This document shows, piece after piece, positions 25,190-36,224 of a stretch of DNA of 64,000 nucleotides. How positions within the stretch are numbered: position 1 is the first letter of the stretch; each line of letters begins with the position of its first letter. Source of the stretch: Datnioides undecimradiatus (lineage: Eukaryota; Chordata; Actinopteri; Lobotiformes; Datnioididae); contig WARS01000065.1 of assembly GCA_008933995.1 (NCBI GenBank), positions 1,798,001 to 1,862,000 on the forward strand, read 5' to 3'. Made by a program: the position numbers and the translations under genes. The notes below the pieces were generated by a model. It made no database searches. It was not told the origin of the DNA and worked only from the letters and a program-made list of their open reading frames with translations.

Positions 25190-25345
25190 AGAAATATGTG
25201 TTTCACTTCTTTGTTGGAAGTTAGACATGAGAGCGCTCTCATCTCTGTTTGTTATAATGTTTTAGCAATCAGCTTGTTAGCTTAGCTTAGCATAAAGCCT
25301 GGAAATGGGGGGGAAATAGCTAGCCTGGCTGTGTCTACAGGTAAG
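25190..25345 (+). repeat. Dispersed teleost repeat, GCTTAGCTTAGCATAAAG family, copy A
   Basis: Contains GTTAGCTTAGCTTAGCATAA, then a G-run, GAAATAGCTAGCCTGGCTGT and an upstream ATGAGAG segment, in the order I recall for an abundant, probably SINE- or MITE-like, fish repeat. Related copies occur at 26.05 kb and 44.1 kb in the other direction. Confidence 0.6.
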
Positions 25346-26054
25346 GCTGCGGGACAGCATGATGGCTGTCTTACATGTCCTGAATCGGACTGGAGAGTTC
25401 TTGGTGCGCATCCACAGTCAGTAAGTATGCAAGATGCAATACGCACAGGGACAGTAGGGGCAGTTTAGGGGCAGTATGGGGATGGTAGCAGTTGGCTGTT
25501 GCTCCACAGGGAAAGGTGACACAGAGTTGCTCAAATGAACTGACGTTTGTAAAAAACTACAACATCCTCCCACTGGCTTATTTATTGTATACACCAATGC
25601 AAACAGGAAGTTCTTTAGACGTCTGATTCCTGTGATGTGCACCCCCTGGTGATCTCTGGTTGTCTGAACGAATGCCTGGTTAAACAGCAAGTACAACTCT
25701 GGCCAGCAAAATGTGAATAGCAGCAGCTCGAGCGCTCACTTATGAGCGTAAGTGCAAAACCCACAAGCAAAACCCATCTGAACCCGCTCTTGTGCACCTT
25801 CCAGATGTAACAACCAGCACCTCAGAGGCTCAGTAATCAACCGTTTTTATTAAGAACTACAAAAACCGACATGGAAAAACAGAAAGTTAAGGTTTCACAA
25901 AGGTGTAAGTGCACATATACTTCTGGCGAGGCACAGTGACTTGGCCCTGGCTATAATTACTGTATTCTTTATGCTTGTTCTCTTATATATAATAAAGAAA
26001 CTAAAGACAACACGTTGATGACTGTTTAGAAGTGCTGGTAGGTGGATTTTATTT

Positions 26055-26145
26055 GCTCTAGGCAGAGTCACGCTAGCAGTTTCCCCCCCACTGACAGTCT
26101 TCGTGCAAAGCTAAGCTAACTGGCTGCTGGCTGGAGTTACGTGTT
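26055..26145 (-). repeat. Dispersed teleost repeat, same family, copy B (inverted)
   Basis: CACGCTAGCAGTTTCCCCCC and CAAAGCTAAGCTAACTGGCT are the reverse-complement order of the copy A landmarks. A and B form an inverted pair about 0.7 kb apart. Confidence 0.6.
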
Positions 26146-26516
26146 TACTGTACTAGCATGCAAGTGGTATTTGTTGTATCATCTAAATTTAAGCAAGGAA
26201 GAGAATCAATGGCTTTTTCTCGAACTCCCACAACAACACGACTGTACAGCAGCAGAGACTGGGACGTTGTTCTTTGTGAGACTAAAAAGCCGAAAATTCA
26301 GTTCATGGTGCATACGAGCTGAGGTGATGCTTATGAGCGTGTACTGTATACATTTGGCTTTCTATGTGTGTGCATCAATAGGGTGTGTGTGTGTATGTGT
26401 ACGTGTGTGTGGCCCTGTAAAAACCAATAGGCCAAAAGAGGCTGTAAGAGAAAATGAGGGATGAGAGGGGAGAAAAAACACCTACTCAAACTGAAAGTGT
26501 TTGTATGTGTGTATGT

Positions 26517-26518
<2 letters not shown>

Positions 26519-26551
<33 letters not shown>

Positions 26552-26640
26552 TGTGAGGTTGAAGCCACACATGAGGGTGTTTTTCTCTTGTTTCCAGCAT
26601 CAGTCTGACACAGCCTCACACACACACACACACACACACA
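26519..26640. repeat. (GT)n and (CA)n microsatellites
   Basis: (GT)n at 26519-26549 and (CA)n at 26616-26640: complementary tracts 66 bp apart that could pair as a hairpin in RNA or single-stranded DNA. Confidence 0.9.
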
Positions 26641-26843
26641 AAAGGTTGAAAGATCAACTGAAAGAACGACGGCGGACGATCATCTTTAGTGAAACTATCT
26701 CTCTCGCTCTCCCTCTCTCTCTCTCTCGCCGTCTCTCCTCCCTCCTCCCTCTTTCTCACACACATGTCTACCCACCAGCAGACCATACACACATCCATTT
26801 TACTGCAACTGACAGATCTCTCATCGTAATGACAGCTCCACAG
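26580..26843 (+). other. Candidate noncoding upstream exon ending in a strong splice donor
   Basis: A CT- and CA-rich segment ends CCACAG|GTAAGAG at 26843/26844, a near-perfect 5' splice site. The next gene on the same strand is the ELM2-SANT gene, whose first coding exon has a splice acceptor (36195-36196) upstream of its ATG and so needs an upstream noncoding exon. This segment could be that exon, but nothing else supports it, and the 5' boundary given is arbitrary. Confidence 0.2.
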
Positions 26844-28831
26844 GTAAGAGTTCATCTAAAATCTCATCACGTTTCATTTGTTGTTTCCTTGTTTAAACTC
26901 ACGGTGAGGCGGGAGTTTGGAAAGTGCAGTTTAACCCAACATTAGCATCATTAGCATGCACTCACACTACTAACACACAGCTGTGCCTGGGTCTTTTTAT
27001 CGGGCATTGCTTAATACCAAATTGTTTTCTGGGGAAGCCATTTTTTTTTCTTCTTACTTATCCAGAAGGACATTCAACACTTCTCTGGATTTCACGGGTT
27101 AACTGGTTTGAACGTCACTTTGGATACAAGTGTGAAAAGTGACTCCAGCTAAAATTCAGAGATCTGACCTCTTTAAAAAGAAGATATCAAGAAGAGATCC
27201 ATTATATTTCACGCAATAATTACACTTAACCAAATGAAGGAAACATGTAAAAGAACTTCAGTGTTATTCTGCTGCTTTTTTCACTTTCTTTGACTCTAAA
27301 TCTATCAAATCGTTCTTACCTGAGTGTCATTTTTACCTGAAAATTGACTGAACATCAAATGAGTTTGCTTGAAAAGATGCACAGATGCATGTTGCACTAG
27401 TAAAATCAAGCTTTTTTCCTTTAGTGACAGAGTGTATAGGAATGAGCTCTGAGCTCTCAACAACACTTTGTAGCATCTCAGTGTTGTTACCTGCAACATA
27501 TCGGTGTCTACACCAAACATGGTCTGACACGGACACGGAGATGCTTAAAACCGCATGCTTGACTCGGTTTATTGCACTTTGATAAGATATCAGTACATGA
27601 TAAACCAGATAACTTTACCCCCGACCCAGTTACAGTTGAATATACTAAACTTGGTGTTTTGCTGCGATCTGTCAACAAAAGGCCCACATCTAATCTGCTG
27701 GAAACCCTCATAGTCATTTTGTGGGCTGTGTAATATTTGATCTTTCCAAATCGAAGAAGAAGAAGAGTTTGTATTGTTGCTATTTTTGACCCCCTATGAT
27801 TTTGTGGCCTCCTTAGACATCTGCAGACAGAATGGGGTTAACAGCCGCTTTTGTGTTTTACAGCATGGAGTCAAACTTTGGCTGCGCCAACAAAGCCCCG
27901 ACCAAAAAAAAAACCAAAACAAAAAAACCCCCCATTTGCACTAAACATATTTCACTGCTCAGCGCGAAAAATCAGAGGAACCAGAATCGAGTCGAACAAC
28001 TCTCTCGTTGTAAAATGGTGTTAGTCCTAAAATTCCTTTGGTAGTGTCGTTCATGGGCATCCACGGTGGGGCTGTAAGAAGGGGTGAAAAAAGGAATTAG
28101 AAAGGAATTAAACACACCCCAAGGGACTAAGACACAAACTAAATGACTGCATAATAATTCACCGGCCTCAGGTTCTGTCTCCGGCCGCAACAATTACCTT
28201 TAAACGTCTTGACGCTGTAAACCGTGCCCATTCTTTTTTGCAAAGGTGCTAGGCGTTGTTAGGGCCGTAGGCTTACAGCTATTTACTGCCGCGCATTCTG
28301 GACTGGACTGAGGTCTGAATTTTTACTTTTCCATTGCGCAACTTTAATATCTTATTTTCACCCATTTCTGCGGAGCTTTTAATTCACGTCTCACAAGCTC
28401 TCCAGGGCTCGCTGCAAGAGAAGAATCCCCACTGCATGATGCAGCTGCACGGTGCACGACACTTAGCATGACGTCCAGAAAGCCAAAAGAGGGCAAAATA
28501 TGAGCCCCATCAGGTCATAAAATGTTTTTTTACTCGGTTTGCCTTTTGACAGACACTTCCTCAGGTGTCATGTGACGATTTTTTTCAGCAGCGGTTTTCG
28601 CTTTGCCATGAAGCTGTCGCTGGTGTAGCATCCGGAAAACAATTGTCGTGTATACCGTGTCTCCCTTGTCAACCTTGGAGACCTGTAGGTCCCGGTTCGT
28701 GTGCTTCCTCTCATGCAGACACTGTGAGGGCATGCAGTCAGAGCACACTCAGCACACGGAAAAAGGCCTAATGTTCTTCTCCTGATCACTTCTCCGCAGT
28801 GACATCTTTATAGTGCTCTTTTTGCAAGGTC

Positions 28832-28871
28832 ACTGTGTGTGTGTGTGGGTGTGTGTGCGTGTGTGTGTGTG
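28832..28871. repeat. (GT)n microsatellite
   Basis: About 40 bp of interrupted GT. Confidence 0.85.
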
Positions 28872-29900
28872 TAACCTAAAATCACAAAGAGACTGCTATT
28901 CAATTAGGCTGCAGTTTCTAATCAGCTGGCTGCAGCAGTATTGAGTTGCATGTGTTGTGGCACAGGGGATAAATATTTGTGAAATCCACCTTTATTTGTC
29001 TCTTTCAAGCATTATTTCCTCCTAATATGTCCAGTGTGATTTCAAGCCGTAAAATAAACATAAATAAAAAAAATCTCAGGGTTTCTATATAAACGTTACA
29101 CTTCCCTGCATATTTGACCTGGCTGCATTGTGACAGTGGCAAAAGTGGGAGAAGGGGCATGTGCAGCGGTACAGAGAGAGGACAGGGGTCAGAGGTCAGA
29201 GATCTCCATCGTTCTTCACAATGGCATAATAAAATACGTCCTTCTGACTCGCAGCAGGCCGACTGCAGGTGTTTTTGCCTCCTCACCGCTGATCACTGTG
29301 TAATATGAATGGAGCGATCAGCGGTTCTGATGGTTCTGCAAGCACCAACCAGCTTCCAGGAGCATCTAAGCTGATAATCATGCGTTTATGCTGTTAACAC
29401 GCAAAACAAATACTTAAGAAAAGAAAAAACATCTTTGTCGGCACGACTGAAGGCATTAACTGTTGTGCGTTGAGTAAAATGCAGTAAAACAGTTTGCGAA
29501 TTGATTTGTTAAAGAGCATCGTAGAGGCCTCCATCACCTGCTCCTCAGGAAAATGACTTTTTATATTCTTTACAGTAAAGTTCATCTGCAGGTTTTTTGT
29601 TGTTGTCAGGTTACATGAAATACAATAACATTCTTATGACCCTCATGTGGAAAATGGTAATACTTATATTTTTGGTGGTCCAACTGTAAATGTACTAGTA
29701 ATACAGTGTAGATTTGCACCTGTGTGAATGATTATTTTTTTTTGCCCTCAGAAACATGACTTTGTAAAATATCCTTGATCATAATATTGGATTCGGATTC
29801 ACATTTTAAAATATAATTCAGCGGCAGCTTTCATGGCGGACGCTGGTGTTTTTCATCATCATAAATTTTTAAAAAAGAAAAACGAAAAAAATACAGTCCA

Positions 29901-29940
29901 AAAATACGATAATTCACATTTATCAGAATTATCGTATTTT
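29901..29940. repeat. Perfect 15-bp inverted repeat (hairpin), 10-nt loop
   Basis: AAAATACGATAATTC (29901-29915) and GAATTATCGTATTTT (29926-29940) are exact reverse complements around a 10-nt loop. The surroundings are AT-rich and repeat-like. It may be the remnant of a palindromic transposon end. Confidence 0.85.
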
Positions 29941-32656
29941 GTATGTCACTGTTAAGTCCTAAATACGTTTTCTAAAAAAAACCATACAGCTCTGAATTTA
30001 ATTATATGCCATGCAATATATAAAAGAAAAGGCAAAACTCTAGAGGAGATATCACATCTGTTTATGCACTCGCAAAATGTGCTGATTATTTCTTTCAATT
30101 CAGCTTGAGCTGACCTCCGTGACCTTTCATTTGAAATTATTAATCTAGTCTAGGCTCAGTCCTCAGTCACAGTTTTTTTGTATTTTCTACATTCATTTCA
30201 AGAAAAATACAATAATGGAGAGTATCAGTATTATCAGTATAATATATACTGCATCAGCGGTGTCACATGCATGCTTTGAGCGTGTTCCGACTTAATCACA
30301 ATAAAATTACCGACCTTCACCGAATAGATGATCAATGAAATCGATTATCAGGCACATCTGCAAGTTGATGCTGCAGAAAACTTGAGGTTTGAAGCTTGAC
30401 GTCTCATGAAAAGTTGACTCATGGGCCATGTCAGTCAAAGTTTTCGATAGTTTGGTCAATCCGTGCACCTTTGTTGTGTTGATGACAGTTTGAACACGGC
30501 TTGCAGCTCGACAGCTGACAACTGTCCATCATGTGAAACTGACAACGACCAGTTGATATCAAACTACAGACCCACATATTAGGAAGCACAAAGAAACGAG
30601 GCACTGCGCTGCAGTTATTGTGACTGATCACAATATGGACTTTTACCAAATGCTTTTCGGTGGCTCCTCATGTGGTGCAGACTGAAATGGTTTATTTAAC
30701 ATGAAAGAAGCCTGCGGCAGTCCTTAGAAGTGTGTAGCACTGCAGTCACATGTGTGCACAGCGGGGTCTCTGAACATTTCTCTGGCCTGTGATCTTCTAT
30801 TAGATGCAAAAGGCTCCTGTCGCGTCGTTTTGAGGCCCGCATCACGCTATCTTGTAAGCGCTCAGAAAATATCCCAACAAACACAGCTGTGAATCTCTGC
30901 TGTGTATCTTGCATCTTTCAGTTCTTTATGTTAGAATACAAAACACTGATCCTAAATCCAAGCCATGCGCAAAAAGCTAAGATCATACATGGAAAATCTC
31001 ATCTCGCTGCTCCGAGGCTTTGCACAAACCTAGGTGAATCTGTGTAAGTGAACAACTTAGATAGAAAAACAACTTTTTGTCTCCTGTCTAGCGTTGGTAG
31101 TTTAGCATATGTCGTGCATTGTAGGCAATGTTTCTATAACATCTAATACAATTTCCACGATAGGACTACACTGCATTTTAAGTAAATCTTTTGAATTTAG
31201 TGAATCAGAGATGCCTTTGAGCTTCAAGCGACTGCATAAAAAAGCATGAATGGAAATTTTGAGTTTTTGATTTAAGTTTCTCACACTTACTTTTTGTATG
31301 ACAAGCAGTTTGGTAGCAGTTTCACTTGTGTGTTCAGTATTTTATCTACACATGGTGGCATGCTCTTAATGTGATGGTGGTATGTGTCCATGTGCATCTG
31401 CACCGTCAGCAGCGACGGTTACGTGCTAGCAATCGACGAGGCTAACTTGAGCGTTGTTGTTCTTTGGCGGTTTATTTTCTAACGCTTCTATTTAATTTCT
31501 CTGTTCCTGCCAGTCATCACTCCGGTTCTCAGTGACAGAGAGACGGCTCGGAGAAAAGATTAAAAAAAAAAAAAAAAAGTTGAGAGAAAAAGTCCAGAAG
31601 TGCGCTTCTCTCTTTCCCCCTCCTCTGCTCCCACAGGTTTTTATGGTGAATTTGACAGAAAACCAGAGAAGCGTCTCCCCCGTACGCACTCCTCCGCACT
31701 CCCCTTCCATCCTCTCACATCCTTTCATTCACACTTTTTTTTTTAATTCGGCTGTCTTCTCAGTGTTACGTGTATGCACAAACATGAATGTACGCAAATG
31801 CACACATGCAGGAGACATACACAAGTTAGCAAACCGGAGACCCAAAAAGTCAGTGTCTGCAGACCAGGATCTTGAAGGTTGAACTCACTGAGGTGCATAA
31901 TGACACTCTGCAAGAATAGATTTTCATTTGAAAATATATATATTTATAAATTTTGCTTTTATTTATTCATGTTCAAAATCAAATCAGAATTCATGATGTC
32001 TTTTCCTGCCTTTACCTCGTTATCCAACATCTTAAAAAGTGACTAATTTATTAAGAGTAGCGTTGAAGACCCCCCACCCCCCCCCAACACTTTGAATTGA
32101 ACACAGCAAAGCTCACGCTGGGTAAGCCAGAGTGTTGACTCCCTCACAGTGCACATTTTTCATGGCTGTGACTTATTTTGATATCTGTAGAGAAGCAGAA
32201 TCTCACTCCCAGCTGTTAGTCACCTGCATGTTGTTTGGTTGCAAGTGCAACGATCGTCTTCCTGGTTCCAACCCGCAGCGATGTATTAATGACTCAGAAA
32301 CTGACATTGATAATATGTCAGAAAGTGTTTTACAGCAGCTGGAGCTATTTGCACTGACCAGGGATCCTTCAGATTGGATATTAAACTGGACAATTCATAT
32401 GTGGATGAAATGGAATGCCAGGGATGTCGGCTGTACCTGCTTGTGCTGACCTCAGAAAACAATGTATTCCAAATGCATTGGCCAAATGCTAATATTGAGG
32501 TTTATGTGTCAGACAGGCTGTGTAGTTACCACATAATTATCTGCTATGCATGTTAATGCTGAGGTTTCCAGCTATGAGAAGTCGTCACACTGTACAAATG
32601 ACCTCAGCATTAACACGATCACCTACACACACGCTGACACCCTCTAAAACACACAG

Positions 32657-32685
32657 GCACACACACACACACACACACACACACA
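32657..32685. repeat. (CA)n microsatellite
   Basis: About 29 bp of uninterrupted CA. Confidence 0.9.
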
Positions 32686-33859
32686 GGATTTTGGGCTTTT
32701 TCTTCACTCTCTGTCCTCTCTCTGGAATACAATCACTAACTGTTCACCGATCTGTCCCAGGAAACATGCTGAGGTGATCGTCAACACGCTGAGGACAGGT
32801 TGCAAATGGCGGAGGCGTCACGCTTAGCAAACGACTGTCGCTCACATAAGCTTTGCGAGGGTCTCGCATGCACACGAATGTGTCGCAAGCATGGTGTTTG
32901 TTCTGATGAGTGGATGTGTTCGAGGAAAAAAAAAAAAACCCATCTCATGCTGCAACGCTGATGAAGCAGATCCCGCGACTGAAGGGGCAGCAAGCCGCCG
33001 CCAAGTTGAGTAACAACTCAACACGGGATAAAACAGTTTGATCAAAAAGATAGTTAAGCCCCTGATTTTACTGATATCACAACAGGTGCTGTCACCTTTG
33101 ATCCAATATTTGCATAGTTAACCAGATTTAGAGTAAACGGAACATAAAAAAGCAACTTACATAGTGAACACACACACAATTGGAAACCAGTGACAATCCC
33201 TTTGAACATTTGTGTGATTTAATACATTGACTTCATACATTTAACTGTTTACCATATACCAAATACATGTCTTTTAAGCTTAATAATATAATAATATTCA
33301 ACATTTATCATCTGCTGTCATCTGGTCCACATTATACATTTATCCTACATGAAAATATTCTCTCTGCTCGCTTACAGCAGCAGCAACTGAAACAGAGGAC
33401 CGTGCATTAAGACTGTTGAGAGGTTGACAAGATATGATGAATTGCTTTGGATTTAACAACTGACAACAACTGTGCATGAAGGAGTTGAACACAGCATCAC
33501 TCATATCACCAACAAAATAAAAATACTGAGAATATATGAACAAGTCGTTCGTCTGTCATTCTGTCAGGATGACTTTTGTACTTCTTTACTACTACGAGTT
33601 TTTTTTATCTTTAAGACTTTAACAATTATTTTTCATTTTTTAAGAAAAATCAGTCATTATATCAGGATACTGCAGGCTGATGCAGAAGATTACATGTTCA
33701 CTTTAATTTGGCAGCACTGATTTTATTGAAACTGTTTAATCGTTAGGTGTCTTTGTCTGCACACGACAGGCTTTTGTGTGCTCTCTCTTGTGTGTGGGGG
33801 TAAGCTTTTGAAGTTGCTCACACTTGTGGACCTGTCAGTGGTCATGTTTGAGGTTACAG

Positions 33860-33886
33860 GTGTGTGTGTGTGTGTGTGTGTGTGCG
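33860..33886. repeat. (GT)n microsatellite
   Basis: About 24 bp of GT followed by GCGCACG. Confidence 0.9.
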
Positions 33887-34137
33887 CACGTAGGTGTTTT
33901 ATAATTTTCTGACATAATGGAGATAAACTAACAGCACGCCGGTGTGTTGAAGGTGCCTACTGCTTGTGTGTGTGTGTGGTGGGTGAGTAGGTGGAGCTGC
34001 AGGGTGTTCAGAGGGTTCCCTGAACCTCATCGTTTGTCGCCGTCTTCCTTCCTGTTTCATTCTCTCTCACTTCCTGTCAGCTGACTCAGCCGGAGAATCT
34101 TGATCTGGTAAACATGTACGCCACCGCCTCTGCACAC

Positions 34138-34141
<4 letters not shown>

Positions 34142-34191
<50 letters not shown>
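34142..34191. repeat. (TC)25 microsatellite
   Basis: About 50 bp of perfect TC, the longest uninterrupted homopyrimidine dinucleotide run in the window. A mirror repeat, so capable of H-DNA. Confidence 0.95.
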
Positions 34192-34193
<2 letters not shown>

Positions 34194-36196
34194 ACACACA
34201 TACAATGTACATGCATACAAAAGATGTATACCTTCACATACTGAAAGGCACATACAGCGATTATGCACAAGAACACACACCTTTATTACATGTCACACAG
34301 TCGAAAAACTTTAGGTTAATCAAAGCAGCACTGATAACATATAGTAGACCTGTATTTTTCAAATAAAGGTGTAAAAACTACTTTTATTTCAACTAATTAA
34401 TAAACTTTAATATCATTTGAACACATCATTGAGTGTTTTAATAACTCAACCTCAGCATGAAAAGAAAGGAACTACAGAAAAAGAACTACAAAATAGACAA
34501 AGGTGACAAAAAGGGGGAGGGACATGTGAATACAACAAAGCTGCACACCAAAAAAAACCAGACAGGACACAAAAAGGCAGAGGAAAGCAGAAAGACGAAA
34601 GGCAAGAGAATCACAGAAGAAGAAAGGCAGGACAAAAGAGAGAGAAAGACAGAGAAAACAAAGCTGGGCACATGAGACACAAGGGAGATGAGGACGGGCA
34701 AAGAGGCGGAAAGAGAGACAGAGATGGAGGGGGGGCAGAGAGATAAAGATAGCTAAAAGGAGGGAGATCCGTCAGCGTTTGTTTCCTCAGGATGTGGTTA
34801 CCACGACGACGAAAAGGCAGAGAGGCAACATCACTACTCGCTGGTCCCCTCTGACACCTGCGAGTGTGTGTGAGAGTGTGAAAGCCAGAGTGTGTGTGCA
34901 TGTACATGTGTTTCAGCGAGTAAATGAGCCTGCGTGTCTGTGTGTTGCGTGAAAAGGACAGTGTACGTGTGTGATCTGTGTGCCTGTGCGTGGATCCATT
35001 TTGCTTCAGATACAGTATGTGTGGCAGACAGTGCGTGTGTTTGCTTTCAAAGGTTAAACAGCAAAGAGAGAGAGCGATATAGGTGGGACTATGTGAGAGG
35101 TTGAAAATCTGAAGGGGGAAATAATTAGACAAACACTCGAGACAGTGGAGACTGAAAGAGCGAGAAAAGTCAGAGAGAACGATGAAGAAAACCAGAAGGA
35201 CGACTAGGACCCAAAAACATCATGAACAACCGAGGACGAACGCATGTGAAAAGGAAATTAAGCGCCAAGGACGGGTAAAAAAAAAAAATCTCTAAACGCA
35301 TACAGTGTATTTGTCTCTTCATCTTATCTTCCTTCGTTCTTTCTCTTTCTGACTCACTCAGTGTCCTATTTAGAGCAGAATGTGGTTTCGAGAAAGAAAG
35401 AAAGAAAGAAACACCAAAGAGGACTTAAAGATTTACTGCAGCTCAATGGAAATGTCTGAAATATTGTTTTAACCAAGGAGATTAAATTGACAGTCACAGT
35501 AAAAGCAGAGAAGAAAGCGGCCTTTGTCCAACACTTACAAAACTTGTAAGGGTTTTGTTTGATGTGTCATTGCAGCAGCGATCAAAATGACCTCCTCCAT
35601 GGCTTCTTTTTCATCTGCTGCGGCAGTTCGGCAAGTGTTCGTGCATTTCTTCACGCCGTGTAAACTTAAACTCAAAGTCAAAACCAAATGGCATTAGTTG
35701 AGGTAGACTGTGTTAGCGTGAATGCTAAAAACTGCAAATCTGAGTTTGGTTTGGGGAAAAAAAAGGCGCCGCTGCAACAAAGCGGCAGGAGGCACAAAGA
35801 AAAGTAATTCTAAGTGAAGTACAGACAGCAATGTGCATGAGTTATCATGCATCAGCTGTATTTCTCTTAAAATTCTCTTAAAACCTGCACGGGCTTCCAT
35901 CTTTAAACATGTGACTACTCTAGCCACATCTTCACTCACGTTAGACTTAATATCACATGTGCAGTCATAGGACAGTTTTGCACATCTCTGTGATTTAATA
36001 ACTTGTTTTTCTAAATACTATGGAGGCATGAATGTTAAAAGCCAATTAAATAAATGATGTGAATTGAATGAAAACTCTTGCAGTAGCAATACAGCTAACA
36101 TTTCTAATTAGGTCACTGTATTTGGTATGACCTAAGCACTCCGTTGTGCTGAGTAGGTGTAAATTAAAGTTCTGCTGTTTACTTTGTCTCCTGTAG

Positions 36197-36224
36197 GCAC
36201 TCTAGCTACAAACAGGGAGCCATC
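36197..36224 (+). other. 5' UTR part of the first coding exon of the ELM2-SANT gene
   Basis: CCTGTAG|G forms a splice acceptor at 36195-36196, and the ATG follows 28 nt later in the context ACCATCATGG-like (CATCATGGAC). The acceptor shows that at least one noncoding exon lies upstream. Confidence 0.6.

Larger units (their letters stand above)
21703..36196. other. 14.5-kb region between slc3a2 and the ELM2-SANT gene; no gene supported
   Basis: All open frames are short and lack family resemblance; many read through CA, GA or TC repeats. It holds dispersed repeats (22.9, 25.2, 26.1 kb), microsatellites, a perfect hairpin at 29.9 kb and a possible upstream exon at 26.8 kb. Distal enhancers or an unseen noncoding RNA cannot be excluded. 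Confidence 0.5.

Noticed and set aside
34611-35132. A 173-codon minus-strand ORF
   Set aside because: Low-complexity Ser/Leu/Thr/His product from TC- and CA-rich DNA; no family resemblance and no splice support.
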